From Clostridia bacterium (lineage in GTDB: Bacteria > Bacillota > Clostridia > Christensenellales > Aristaeellaceae), in the NCBI GenBank assembly GCA_017469265.1, contig JAFUGS010000014.1, forward strand, positions 1 to 45,447: a stretch of DNA of 45,447 nt, in the 5' to 3' direction. This document shows, one piece after another, positions 16,452 to 24,545 of the stretch (the stretch's first letter is position 1; each line of letters opens with the position of its first letter). Under the pieces are notes generated by a model that did no database searches, was not told the DNA's origin, and worked only from the letters and a program-made list of their open reading frames with translations. The translations under genes and the position numbers were made by a program.

Positions 16452-17297
16452 ATGGAACTGACTTTGGAAGAGAAGCAGGAAAGAGTAAAGGATCTCCGCC
16501 CGATTGATGATGTGTTCTTTGAGGTCTTCGCAGACGATAAGGACGTCATGCAGGAAATCCTGCGGACGATCCTCGAGGATGACGGTCTGATCGTGACAGA
16601 CGTGATCCCCCAGTCCAGCGAGCGAAATCTGTACGGACGGTCCATCCGGCTGGATGCCCTCTGTCAGCTGAGCAGCGGCGCGAAGGTCAATGTGGAAGTG
16701 CAGCGAAGCGACCGGGATGATCACACGAGGCGGGTGCGCTTCAACGCCTCCGTGATCACGGCGAAAGAATCCTATCCCGGAGACCGCTTTGCGGACATTC
16801 TGGAGCTGTATGTAGTTTATATCTCGGAGTTCGATATTTTCCGTAAAGGAAAAACGATCTACCATGTCGAAAATGTGATTCAGGAGACTGGGGAGCTCCT
16901 GGATGACGGACTCCACCGGGTGTTTGTGAACACAGAGATCGACGATGGAACCCCCATCGCATCCCTGATGTCCTGTTTCACAAGGAAGATGGTTAACAAT
17001 CCCCGGTTCCCGCTCGTATCGGAACGGGTTACGAATCTGAAGACAACGGAAGGAGGTCAGAACGCTGTGTGCGCTGTAATGGAAAAATATGAAAAGCAGG
17101 CCAGAGAGGCCGGTCTGGCGGAAGGCCGCGCAGAAGGCCGCGCAGAAGGCCGCGCAGAAGGCCGCGCGGAAGGTGAGGACAAGCTGAATCAGCTTCTGAC
17201 GGCCCTGATCGGAAAGAACAGATACAAGGACATCGAAGAAATGACCAGCAACGTGGAGTACCGAAACAAGCTCTACAAAGAGTTCGGCATTGCCTGA
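16452..17297 (+). CDS. Rpn-family PD-(D/E)XK nuclease / transposase-like protein
   Basis: A 281-residue member of the Rpn (recombination-promoting nuclease, YhgA-like) family. The N-terminal half is a PD-(D/E)XK nuclease. The conserved opening is RPIDDVFFEVFADDKDVM, and the active site is visible as IRLDALC...VNVEVQRSD (D, then ExQ). Residues 205-281 form a flexible linker of AEGR repeats and a C-terminal helical tail (LITALIGKN-type, here LLTALIGKNRYKDIEEM). The longer open frame upstream crosses the promoter, so ATG at 16452 is used. Rpn proteins of E. coli are DNA endonucleases with anti-phage activity; a similar role here is by analogy. An internal Shine-Dalgarno lies at 17049-17057, and a terminator follows the gene. 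Confidence 0.85.
   Translation: MELTLEEKQERVKDLRPIDDVFFEVFADDKDVMQEILRTILEDDGLIVTDVIPQSSERNLYGRSIRLDALCQLSSGAKVNVEVQRSDRDDHTRRVRFNASVITAKESYPGDRFADILELYVVYISEFDIFRKGKTIYHVENVIQETGELLDDGLHRVFVNTEIDDGTPIASLMSCFTRKMVNNPRFPLVSERVTNLKTTEGGQNAVCAVMEKYEKQAREAGLAEGRAEGRAEGRAEGRAEGEDKLNQLLTALIGKNRYKDIEEMTSNVEYRNKLYKEFGIA
17067..17297 (+). CDS. Candidate internal-start short Rpn product
   Basis: Inside the rpn reading frame an ideal Shine-Dalgarno (AAGGAGGT, 17050-17057) is followed after 10 bases by an in-frame GTG (17067). Initiation there would give a 76-residue C-terminal protein with the AEGR linker and tail but no nuclease domain. In E. coli, RpnA-type genes make such short internal products that inhibit the full-length nuclease. 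Here the signal is seen in sequence only; no expression evidence exists. Confidence 0.45.
   Translation: MCAVMEKYEKQAREAGLAEGRAEGRAEGRAEGRAEGEDKLNQLLTALIGKNRYKDIEEMTSNVEYRNKLYKEFGIA
17121..17168 (+). repeat. Four 12-bp in-frame tandem repeats in rpn
   Basis: Four head-to-tail copies of GAAGGCCGCGCA (the last with one change) encode E-G-R-A units of the linker. Copy-number change by slippage would alter the linker by four residues without breaking the frame. Confidence 0.95.
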
Positions 17298-17325
17298 TCC
17301 GGCATTTGCTGGAAGGAAATCCCCC

Positions 17326-17362
17326 GGTTCCTGTCGAAAAAAATGCAGGAACCTATTTTTAA
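17326..17362 (+). terminator. Terminator after rpn
   Basis: GGTTCCTG, 12-base loop, CAGGAACC, then TATTTTTAATT. Confidence 0.85.
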
Positions 17363-17463
17363 TTCTGGACATGGTGCCATTGCGAATGATTTAAAATGAG
17401 AATCGATCCTTCAATACGGTGATACCAATTGAAATCCCCGGAGTAAAGGAGGCGGCAAAGCAA

Positions 17464-17733
17464 ATGCAGACAGCGATGAGCAATCAGCAGCAGCGCCAGA
17501 TGATCTGGAGCCGCAAGCTGGCCCAGATGGACCACGACACCCAGCTCGCCAGCGCAAAAAAAGAAGGGCGCGCGGAAGGACGTACAGCAGGAATTGCGGA
17601 AGGAACGAACAAAGCAATGTCGTTAATGTCCAGGCTTTTCTCCCTCGGCAGAACCAACGACGCCATGCGGGCCGCGACTGATGAAGATTTCCGCCGCTCG
17701 TTATATGCGGAATTCGGAATGAGTGAGAATTAA
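17464..17733 (+). CDS. Stand-alone Rpn-type C-terminal tail protein 1
   Basis: 89 residues (MQTAMSNQQQRQMIW... to ...SLYAEFGMSEN) with no nuclease domain. It has the layout of an Rpn C-terminus: a conserved head, a short AEGR-type linker (KKEGRAEGRTAGIAEG) and a helical tail ending in a YAEFG-like segment, comparable to the YKEFG end of the full-length protein. AAAGGAGG lies 11 bases before the ATG. Upstream codons in the same frame (IEIPGVKEAAKQ) look like further Rpn sequence, so the gene may be a remnant of a second rpn copy or a dedicated short gene. Its head is nearly identical to that of the next gene. Confidence 0.6.
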   Translation: MQTAMSNQQQRQMIWSRKLAQMDHDTQLASAKKEGRAEGRTAGIAEGTNKAMSLMSRLFSLGRTNDAMRAATDEDFRRSLYAEFGMSEN

Positions 17734-17736
17734 CAA

Positions 17737-18000
17737 ATGTCTACAGCGATAAGCAATCAGCAGCAGCGCCAGATGATCTGGAACCGCAGGCTGGCCCAGA
17801 TGGACCACGACACCCAGCTCGCCAGCGCGAGAATCGAAGGAGAAGCTCGTGGAGAAGTTCGTGGAAAAGCAAAGGGAGAAAAAAAGTTGGCACAGTTAAT
17901 CTCCAAACTGATCACCCTTGGAAGAAATCAGGATATCCCCATAGCCGCGGAAGACCCCGCATACAGGGAAAAGCTTTACGCGGAGCTGAATATCAAATAA
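17737..18000 (+). CDS. Stand-alone Rpn-type C-terminal tail protein 2
   Basis: 87 residues, starting three bases after the stop of tail protein 1. The first 30 residues (from ISNQQQRQMIW to DTQLASA) match tail 1 almost exactly, also at DNA level (about 17471-17560 against 17744-17833). After that the linker (RIEGEARGEVRGKAKGE) and helical tail (LISKLITLGRNQDI...KLYAELNIK) diverge. The sharp boundary between a constant head and a variable tail suggests duplication with tail exchange. No strong ribosome site of its own; translation is probably coupled to the upstream gene. Confidence 0.55.
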   Translation: MSTAISNQQQRQMIWNRRLAQMDHDTQLASARIEGEARGEVRGKAKGEKKLAQLISKLITLGRNQDIPIAAEDPAYREKLYAELNIK

Positions 18001-18164
18001 CCGAAGCCCTACAACATCAAGTATGAAGGAGGTTAAGCCAAAGGCAAAAAAGAAGAGACGAAAAACCGCAGTGGATCTGTTGCCGCGATTGCAGCACTGC
18101 TGAAAGGCAATGTCCGGATCGCTCCTCCACCTCTTCTGTTATGTCCCCGCCCGAGGCGAAAAAG

Positions 18165-18338
18165 ATGTCAAGAAAGATTTTTACCGCATTGTGTATTGTC
18201 TGCACAGCAACACTCCTGATCCACCTGAATACAGGAGCAGGGAAATGGACGACCATTCTTCTGCTTTTCGAGGGTCTGCTCGCGATAGCCGCCGCAACCC
18301 AGGAAATAATCCGCTTGATACGCAAAAGAAAATGCTGA
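18165..18338 (+). CDS. Small two-helix membrane protein
   Basis: 57 residues: MSRKIFTALCIVCTATLLIHL forms a first helix, a short turn with GAGKW follows, and TILLLFEGLLAIAAATQEII forms a second, ending in basic RLIRKRKC. GAGG lies 8 bases before the ATG and a terminator starts 8 bases after the stop, which together support a real gene. Family not recognised. Confidence 0.5.
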   Translation: MSRKIFTALCIVCTATLLIHLNTGAGKWTTILLLFEGLLAIAAATQEIIRLIRKRKC

Positions 18339-18346
18339 AAAAAAGA

Positions 18347-18385
18347 ATCCCCACTCTCTTCAGGGTGGGGATCTTCTCATTTTTT
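18347..18385 (+). terminator. Terminator after the small membrane protein
   Basis: ATCCCCAC, 10-base loop, GTGGGGAT, then CTTCTCATTTTTT. Confidence 0.8.
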
Positions 18386-18471
18386 GGCATTTCACGGGAA
18401 GTCATGGACGTTCTCTGTTTCCATGCTCCGCATCCGCCGGATTATACAGAACCCATTCCTACAGCATTTCA

Positions 18472-18609
18472 TCAGCACACTGGCTGCACAGCACGTCTCA
18501 AGGATATCGGCCGTCCCAGCTCTTCCGGTTTTGAAGGTTCGTCAATCTTTGCAGCCATTTCTTCTAACGCATCTAAACGCTTTTTTTGGCTCTCACAGTT
18601 TTTGCTCAT
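18472..18609 (-). CDS. Short hypothetical ORF (doubtful)
   Basis: 45 codons, starting MSKNCESQKKRLDALEEM and ending RRAVQPVC, in the otherwise empty stretch 18386-18640. The composition is protein-like (charged, helical) but no ribosome binding site is seen. The remainder of the stretch has no other recognisable feature. Confidence 0.2.
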   Translation of the reverse strand: MSKNCESQKKRLDALEEMAAKIDEPSKPEELGRPISLRRAVQPVC

Positions 18610-18642
18610 CGAAAGTAAGAACTGGAAGTAAAGCCATGAATA

Positions 18643-18651
18643 TGTTATAAT
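18643..18651 (+). promoter_or_regulatory. Extended -10 of the island operon
   Basis: TGT-TATAAT, an extended -10 with a perfect hexamer. The -35 region is poor. The first gene of the three-gene operon starts 90 bases downstream. Confidence 0.5.
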
Positions 18652-18740
18652 TCAATGCATGCACCACCCATAATTCATTTTCATCTGGCACATAGTTATG
18701 ACGGGTAGTAAAAAGAGAAGACAGAGAAAGGTTACAGCGG

Positions 18741-20039
18741 GTGAAGGCAATGGAACAGTATCAGATGAAGAATCTCTACTCAGCGGGTAACTATCAGGAG
18801 ATCATTGCTCTTTGGCAGAACCTTGAGGAACGAAAACAGTTCACGGAATGGGATTACGTGTACGTAATGAACACTTTCTACGCACAAAAAAACTATGAAC
18901 AGTGCCTTGAGGTTTATCGTGCTTTTCATGCTGTATTCCCCGAATCTGATAAGCTGGATGATAAAATGAGCTGGTCTTGCTATCACGCCAGGATCAAAGG
19001 ATTCGACTTCAAAACCGGGGACGCCGAAAAGCTGCGCCGGCAAGCTGAGTATATAATCACACACAGCGGTCAAAGCGTCTACTCTCCGAAGTGGTTTATG
19101 GTAAAGTATATGCTTGAGCATATGAAAAGCGGCGACTTTGGCACAAATATGGACCCAAATCTTGCTCTTCGGTATATTGAACAGGTAGATCCCACATCAC
19201 TCTCTACCAAATCTGAAGAATATACTGCGGAAAATGGCCGAAGGATATCCCTGGCCTCCGATAAAGAAAACTGGTATAAGGAACACACAAAGGTTCTTCT
19301 GGCGGTTGGACAATATGAGAAATGCATTGCAAGCTGCGATGCGGCGCTGTTTAACCTGCACACATTCCACAGCAATAATGATAGCTGGTTTCGGTTTAGA
19401 AAGGCAAAAGCCTTGTATGCCCTGGGAAAAACAGACGAATCCCGGAAATATATCAAAGAAATACAGACCAGAGGCTTAGACCATTGGTGCTTCTATCAGC
19501 TGCTTTACGAAATGGACAAAAGCGAGAATAATATAGAGAATGCGATGATACACGCCTGCATGTGCGCAACTGCCGATCCAAGCCATGAAATGCGCGTAAA
19601 ATTCTATGATGATTTCTCTCAATTTCTCGAAGGCAACGGTTATGAACGCGAAGCCATGCTTCATCGTCAGCTTGTCTTGCTGATTCGAAAAGAGAACGAA
19701 TGGACGTTGCGGGAAAACCACCTTGCATGGAAATTGCCCGACGAAATCGCAAAGATGAATAAGCACGCCGTTTTAAAAGAACTTCAGGAATTCTGGAACA
19801 AATGGAAGAACCGAAACAAAGAGTATTTTACAGGAGTCATAAAACGCCTGCTGAGCGAAGGAAAATCCGGATTTATTGAAGCCAACGATGGAAACAGCTA
19901 TTATTTTAATGCCCGTGACTTTCAGAAACGCGGCACGGTTCCCCAGGAAGGAATGAAAGTAAGATTTGCGCTTACGGACAGACTGGATAAAAGCAAGGGC
20001 GTAGTAAAGAAAAATGCGATAGAATTAACCGTGATCTGA
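18741..20039 (+). CDS. TPR-like protein with C-terminal cold-shock-like domain
   Basis: 432 residues, predicted cytoplasmic. Residues 1-350 are helical and contain TPR-like pairs (MKNLYSAGNYQEIIALWQNL, YAQKNYEQCLEVYRAFHAVFPES, LLAVGQYEKCIASCDAALF, KAKALYALGKTDESRKYI). The last 70 residues, from GVIKRLLSEGKSGFIEANDG to KKNAIELTVI, have the pattern of a cold-shock/S1-like OB fold (GFI, YYF, G..V.F), a nucleic-acid-binding module. The start may be GTG 18741 or ATG 18750; AAAGG nine bases upstream favours the GTG. First gene of a tight operon with the helicase-methyltransferase and DUF1848 genes. Codon use is more AT-rich than in genes outside the island. Likely an adaptor or RNA-binding subunit; this is inference. 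Confidence 0.7.
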   Translation: MKAMEQYQMKNLYSAGNYQEIIALWQNLEERKQFTEWDYVYVMNTFYAQKNYEQCLEVYRAFHAVFPESDKLDDKMSWSCYHARIKGFDFKTGDAEKLRRQAEYIITHSGQSVYSPKWFMVKYMLEHMKSGDFGTNMDPNLALRYIEQVDPTSLSTKSEEYTAENGRRISLASDKENWYKEHTKVLLAVGQYEKCIASCDAALFNLHTFHSNNDSWFRFRKAKALYALGKTDESRKYIKEIQTRGLDHWCFYQLLYEMDKSENNIENAMIHACMCATADPSHEMRVKFYDDFSQFLEGNGYEREAMLHRQLVLLIRKENEWTLRENHLAWKLPDEIAKMNKHAVLKELQEFWNKWKNRNKEYFTGVIKRLLSEGKSGFIEANDGNSYYFNARDFQKRGTVPQEGMKVRFALTDRLDKSKGVVKKNAIELTVI

Positions 20040-20052
20040 GCGAGGTATCGAA

Positions 20053-23000
20053 GTGGCGAAAAATTCATGGTATGCCTGGCGTGATGCAGAGGGAAACGGA
20101 GCAGTTTGCAAAAGCTGGGATGAATGTCAGAAGGCATGCAGCGGAAAGCGCGGCGAAAAGCATAAAGGGTTTAAAACTTATGAGGAAGCGTGGGCATTCG
20201 CTTATCCTGGAAAGCAGTATATCGAGCAAACGAAGGCACCGCCTACGGCATTCCACGAAGCAGCTCCGTCGGCAGCAGTCGATCTTAATGACGAGCTGCC
20301 TCCATGGGAAACTGATGAAAGTCTGACTAATATGTCCTCAGAGCAGATTCTCGAAGCATTGAAAAAACAAATCGAGCCAGAAAGCTTCCCAGAGACTTCT
20401 GCCCCAGTCACACATCTCGATGTTTCACGGGCCGAACAATTCGCAACATCCGACGAAGTAAATACATTCTGCTCCGCGTATCATTTCTCTCATCTGAGCG
20501 AAGAGCAGAGGCGAGCCGTGCAGGCAGTTGACGGCAAGTATCTGCTTTTTGCCGTTCCCGGCAGCGGCAAAACAACCGTTCTCATGGCTAGAACCGGGTT
20601 TTTGATTCACAGCCGTAAAGTTCCCCCAAGTACCCTGATGACGATGACTTTTACGCGTGCCTCTGCCAGGGAGATGCGGAAAAGATACTGCGATTTTTTT
20701 CATCCGGCGGAGGATCAGATACCTGATTTCAGGACAATACACAGTTTCTGTTATTCAATCGTCATTCCCATGCTTCGCCGCGCGGGCTTCAAATGCCCGC
20801 ATCATATCATCAATGAAGATATCAAAGCAAAAAGCGGCAAGAAAAAATATTCGCAGAGACTGATCCTGGCGGATATGCTGAAAATGAACCTGGGAACAGC
20901 GAAAGCTTACGATGAGGCTGCCCAGGAAACAGTTCAGACCGCTTTTTCCAGCATCAAAAACAGAAAAATGACGGAGGAGGAGTATTCCCGCTATTCAGTC
21001 AGTATTGACAAAGCAAAGTATCCTATTGCGCCATTATTTAAAACCTATCAGGAACAGCTTGACAAGATAGACTGCATGGATTTTGACGATATGCTCATCT
21101 ATGCGCTGGATGGACTATATGCGTGTCCGGGAGTTCTGAAATCTCTGCAGAAGACCTATCAATACTGGAGCATTGACGAAGCGCAGGACAATTCCAAGAT
21201 TCAGCACGAACTCATGAACCTCCTCGCTGGACCGGATGGAAACCTGTTTATGGTTGGAGACGATGACCAGAGCATATATGGATTCAGAGGTGCCGAGCCA
21301 AATATGCTGCTGGCGTTTGGGAATCAGCCTGATGTGCACCTGCTGATAATGGGCACAAACTACAGAAGTGATTACAGCATCATTGACGCGGCTAAGCCCT
21401 TCGTCGAACTCAACCACTGCAGAGCGGACAAGAACATGCGCGCCAGTCATACCCAAAGCGGTACCGTAAATATCCCTCTCAGCTTCCCGACAGAATCGCT
21501 GCAGTATGACTACATTATCGAGGCCGCGAAAGAAGCTGTAGCCCACAAGACCAAACTGGGGATTCTTTATCAGCTAAACATTTCAGCGCTTCCGCTTATC
21601 GTCCGCATGCATAAAGCCGGCATCCCCTTCGAAGCATCCATGGGACTGTCCGACCTGCTGCGCAGGCGCGAAACCGGCAATCTTTTCCGGCTGTTAAGCT
21701 TTTCGCAGCAGCAGAACAGTCTGGAGTGCTTCCAGCAATGCCGGAGGGCACTTGGGCTTTACTGGTTTACCGAAGAATGGATGAATCAGCTGAAGCGAGC
21801 ACACGAGCAGAATAAGAAAAAGGATCTTCTGCAAATCATATATGACAGCTTTGAAGAGGAAAGCGCAAGAAGCCGGAGCGTTTTGAGAATTCATAAAACG
21901 CTGCAGTCAATCAAGGATTTATCTCCTTCGCATGCAATTGAGACTCTGCTAAAATGCCCGGATCTGGCGCCTTCAGCTGAAATACTGACTGAAAGGCTGT
22001 CGATCTATGCTGTACTGAGCGTTTGCGATCTTTATGAAACGATTCCCGAAATGCTGCAGTCTCTGGCCAGCATGCGGGAAGCGGAAAAGCAGAAGGAAAC
22101 CGAGATTCCGGAGTATGAGAGCACAGCTGAAACCCAGGCCGTCGTCACCGGAAACAACACCTTCATTACGCTTTCAACAATTCATTCCGCGAAAGGCCGG
22201 GAATGGGATCGGGTCATCTTGATTGACTCATTCCAGGAAACATTTCCCGGTGAACCCCAGTTTGACAGAATCGGATATGACCCTGAAGAAGCGCGGAGAG
22301 TGTTTTATGTCGCAGTGACTCGGGCGATACACAGGCTTGATATTCTAAGCGTTAGATTATGGCATGGAAACGCTGAACAGATCAGCAAATTTATTCCTGA
22401 ATTAGCCTGGATCATAGAACAAGGAACCGGCGAAGTGCTTCCCCATGCGGAAAGAGCCTCCGAAACAAGTATTCCCAGCTCCGAATGCCTGCTTGCCCCT
22501 TCAGTTTTCTATGGTGTACCCGCCGGAAGAGCGCCCGGCGTTTACACAGATTATAAAAAAGCGAATGAGCAGGTCAAAGGATATTCCATACCGCCGGGAA
22601 AGCAGTTGAAAAAATTCCTTACCTTTGACGAGGCATGGAAATATACTTTTCCGGACAAGCCAGTTCCAAAACAAAAAAACCGCCTGGCTACGCAGTCCAT
22701 AAGCAGCATCATTCAATTATCCGGAGGTGTTGCCTTTAACACGGGTGTGGATATTCCCGTTGAAGTTCGAAGAGCAATATGCAGTCATCTGAATGTAGGG
22801 TCATTTGACGATCTGTCTATGGATAGAATCAGAAAGCTGAAAACGGATTGTGACTTTTACGGAGGTAATGCCCAAGCGGATTACCACGGACACGCAGATG
22901 GCTACACAGCCGTTTATCTGCCCGTGAACTATTACAAAGTCTGGCTGCCTCTATGGATTCTTCTATCCGAAGAAAAGCTGCCAAAAAATGCTCGAATCCT

Positions 23001-23592
23001 GGAGCTTGGTCCAGGTCCCGGAACAGCAACCTGGAGTCTGATAGCATTTTACAAAACGCTTGCGAAAGATAATCCGGAACACAACTTTTCGCTTGAATAT
23101 ACCGCGGTTGAAAGAGAATCTGATTTCAGAGAAATATTCCGCGGGATTCAGCGTGAGGTGATAGATGCCCTGCCGGGAAATCTGCAAGTCAGCATGGATC
23201 TGATATCTTCCACAGACGCATTTCAGTTTATTGGAACGAGGAATTGCAACGACTTTGATCTGATTCTGGAAAGCAACATGCTGAACAAAGCGGAAAATAC
23301 CACAGGAAAAGAGATGCGGGATTATCTTTCGGGATTGCAGCAAAACCTGAAAACAGGCGGATACGGTATATTTATTGAGCCAGGCAAAAACAGTGATGTA
23401 GAATTCTTGAATGCGGCCGCAAAGGCGGCGGAAAAAGAATACAACTGTCATCTATTCCGAGAAGCCGTAAAATCCGCCGTCTGCCTGGAGGGAAACTCCC
23501 TTGTGGAACAGTCGATCAAAATTGGGCTTCGATACAGCCAGCGCATGGCGCACTGGTTCAGCTGCATGATTCTGGAGAGAGGTGCAATATGA
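20053..23592 (+). CDS. Viroplasmin-SF1 helicase-viroplasmin-Rsm22-like methyltransferase fusion
   Basis: 1179 residues. Residues 4-55 (WYAWRDAEGNGAVCKSW...KGFKTYEEAWAFA) are an RNase H1 N-terminal/viroplasmin domain, known to bind RNA-DNA hybrids or dsRNA. Residues 145-790 are a UvrD-type SF1A helicase: AVPGSGKTTVL (about 167), SIDEAQDNS, GDDDQSIYGFRGAE, TIHSAKGREWDRV, VFYVAVTRA. A second viroplasmin domain follows (FYGVPAGRAPGVYTDYKK, about 818-870). The C-terminus (about 970-1179) is a class I methyltransferase with the SAM-binding ILELGPGPGTATWS and an ILESNMLNK motif, resembling the Rsm22 rRNA methyltransferase family. It starts 13 bp after the TPR gene and overlaps the DUF1848 gene by 4 bp. 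The domain order is one I do not recognise from any described protein. Confidence 0.85.
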   Translation: MAKNSWYAWRDAEGNGAVCKSWDECQKACSGKRGEKHKGFKTYEEAWAFAYPGKQYIEQTKAPPTAFHEAAPSAAVDLNDELPPWETDESLTNMSSEQILEALKKQIEPESFPETSAPVTHLDVSRAEQFATSDEVNTFCSAYHFSHLSEEQRRAVQAVDGKYLLFAVPGSGKTTVLMARTGFLIHSRKVPPSTLMTMTFTRASAREMRKRYCDFFHPAEDQIPDFRTIHSFCYSIVIPMLRRAGFKCPHHIINEDIKAKSGKKKYSQRLILADMLKMNLGTAKAYDEAAQETVQTAFSSIKNRKMTEEEYSRYSVSIDKAKYPIAPLFKTYQEQLDKIDCMDFDDMLIYALDGLYACPGVLKSLQKTYQYWSIDEAQDNSKIQHELMNLLAGPDGNLFMVGDDDQSIYGFRGAEPNMLLAFGNQPDVHLLIMGTNYRSDYSIIDAAKPFVELNHCRADKNMRASHTQSGTVNIPLSFPTESLQYDYIIEAAKEAVAHKTKLGILYQLNISALPLIVRMHKAGIPFEASMGLSDLLRRRETGNLFRLLSFSQQQNSLECFQQCRRALGLYWFTEEWMNQLKRAHEQNKKKDLLQIIYDSFEEESARSRSVLRIHKTLQSIKDLSPSHAIETLLKCPDLAPSAEILTERLSIYAVLSVCDLYETIPEMLQSLASMREAEKQKETEIPEYESTAETQAVVTGNNTFITLSTIHSAKGREWDRVILIDSFQETFPGEPQFDRIGYDPEEARRVFYVAVTRAIHRLDILSVRLWHGNAEQISKFIPELAWIIEQGTGEVLPHAERASETSIPSSECLLAPSVFYGVPAGRAPGVYTDYKKANEQVKGYSIPPGKQLKKFLTFDEAWKYTFPDKPVPKQKNRLATQSISSIIQLSGGVAFNTGVDIPVEVRRAICSHLNVGSFDDLSMDRIRKLKTDCDFYGGNAQADYHGHADGYTAVYLPVNYYKVWLPLWILLSEEKLPKNARILELGPGPGTATWSLIAFYKTLAKDNPEHNFSLEYTAVERESDFREIFRGIQREVIDALPGNLQVSMDLISSTDAFQFIGTRNCNDFDLILESNMLNKAENTTGKEMRDYLSGLQQNLKTGGYGIFIEPGKNSDVEFLNAAAKAAEKEYNCHLFREAVKSAVCLEGNSLVEQSIKIGLRYSQRMAHWFSCMILERGAI

Positions 23593-24539
23593 TTTTAAGC
23601 GTGAGCCGCCGTACTGATATTCCCGCGTTTTACGCGCCATGGTTTATCCGACGGCTGGAAGAAGGGTATGTGCTCGTCCGCAACCCGATGAATTACCACC
23701 AGGTTAGCAGGGTAAGTTTAGCCCCGGATGTAATTGACTGTATCGTTTTCTGGTCAAAGAATCCGGCACCACTTCTCCGCCATCTTGAATACATCGGAAG
23801 CCGGTACCCATTCTATTTTCAGTATACGCTAAACGCGTATGAAAAAGAAATCGAGCCTGGCCTGGTTCCCCTAAGCGAGCGGATCGATACCTTTCGCCAA
23901 TTGAGCAGGGCGATTGGCCCAGACAGAGTAATATGGAGATATGACCCGATATTCATCTCGCCAAAGTACAATGCGCAATGGCATGCAGAGCAATTCAGGA
24001 ACCTGGTCAAAGCGCTTGCAAAGTATACAGATACATGCGTAATCAGCTTTGTCGATCTGTATGAAAAAGTGAAAAAGACCGCATCATGTTTTGGTATTTC
24101 GGAATGTTCAGAAGAAGAAATGAACAAGCTGGCCTCCGCAATTTCTATAGCTGCAAAGGAAGCTGGCATTCAGGTAAAAACGTGCGCAGAAAAAATAGAT
24201 CTGCAAAAATACGGAATCACGCACAACTGCTGTATTGATGCAGAATTGATTTCAAGGATTACAGGCTGGAAACTGAAAGTAAAAAAGGATCCGAATCAGC
24301 GTGCGGAATGCGGATGCATCGAAAGCATTGATATAGGGCAGTATAATACATGCAAACACGGGTGTAAATATTGCTATGCCACTTTTAATCCCCATAGCGT
24401 GGAAACCTTTTCCAAAAGGCATCTGCCAGAATCATCGCTGCTGATCGGAGAGCTTGAGTCAGAAGATAAAATCACAGACCGAAAAATGAAGAGCTTAAAG
24501 GACCATGTTTCTGGTCAAATATCGCTATTTGACATGTAA
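23589..24539 (+). CDS. DUF1848 protein with C-terminal cysteine cluster
   Basis: 316 residues, matching the DUF1848 family: ILSVSRRTDIPAFYAPWF at the N-terminus, DCIVFWSKNPAPLL, VIWRYDPIFIS and CAEKIDL. Near the C-terminus is CKHGCKYCYATFNP, a CX3CX2C motif identical in spacing to the radical-SAM iron-sulfur ligand set, preceded by CGC. The protein may thus carry a 4Fe-4S cluster. The ATG overlaps the stop of the helicase-methyltransferase gene (ATGA), so the two are translationally coupled and probably act together. An IS256-type element has landed on its stop codon without changing the protein. Catalytic activity is not known for this family. Confidence 0.8.
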   Translation: MILSVSRRTDIPAFYAPWFIRRLEEGYVLVRNPMNYHQVSRVSLAPDVIDCIVFWSKNPAPLLRHLEYIGSRYPFYFQYTLNAYEKEIEPGLVPLSERIDTFRQLSRAIGPDRVIWRYDPIFISPKYNAQWHAEQFRNLVKALAKYTDTCVISFVDLYEKVKKTASCFGISECSEEEMNKLASAISIAAKEAGIQVKTCAEKIDLQKYGITHNCCIDAELISRITGWKLKVKKDPNQRAECGCIESIDIGQYNTCKHGCKYCYATFNPHSVETFSKRHLPESSLLIGELESEDKITDRKMKSLKDHVSGQISLFDM

Positions 24540-24545
24540 GAAGAA
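24538..24545. repeat. Left target-site duplication of the IS element
   Basis: AAGAAGAA, repeated exactly at 26062-26069. The first two bases are the last two of the DUF1848 stop codon. Confidence 0.9.

Noticed and set aside
17121-17168. CRISPR or minisatellite outside a gene
   Set aside because: The 12-bp units are in frame within rpn and encode the linker.
18010-18110. Short basic ORF (MKEVKPKAKKKRRK...) after the second Rpn tail
   Set aside because: A GGAGG occurs there but it lies inside the ORF itself; the frame is only 26 codons and the surroundings look like decayed Rpn sequence.
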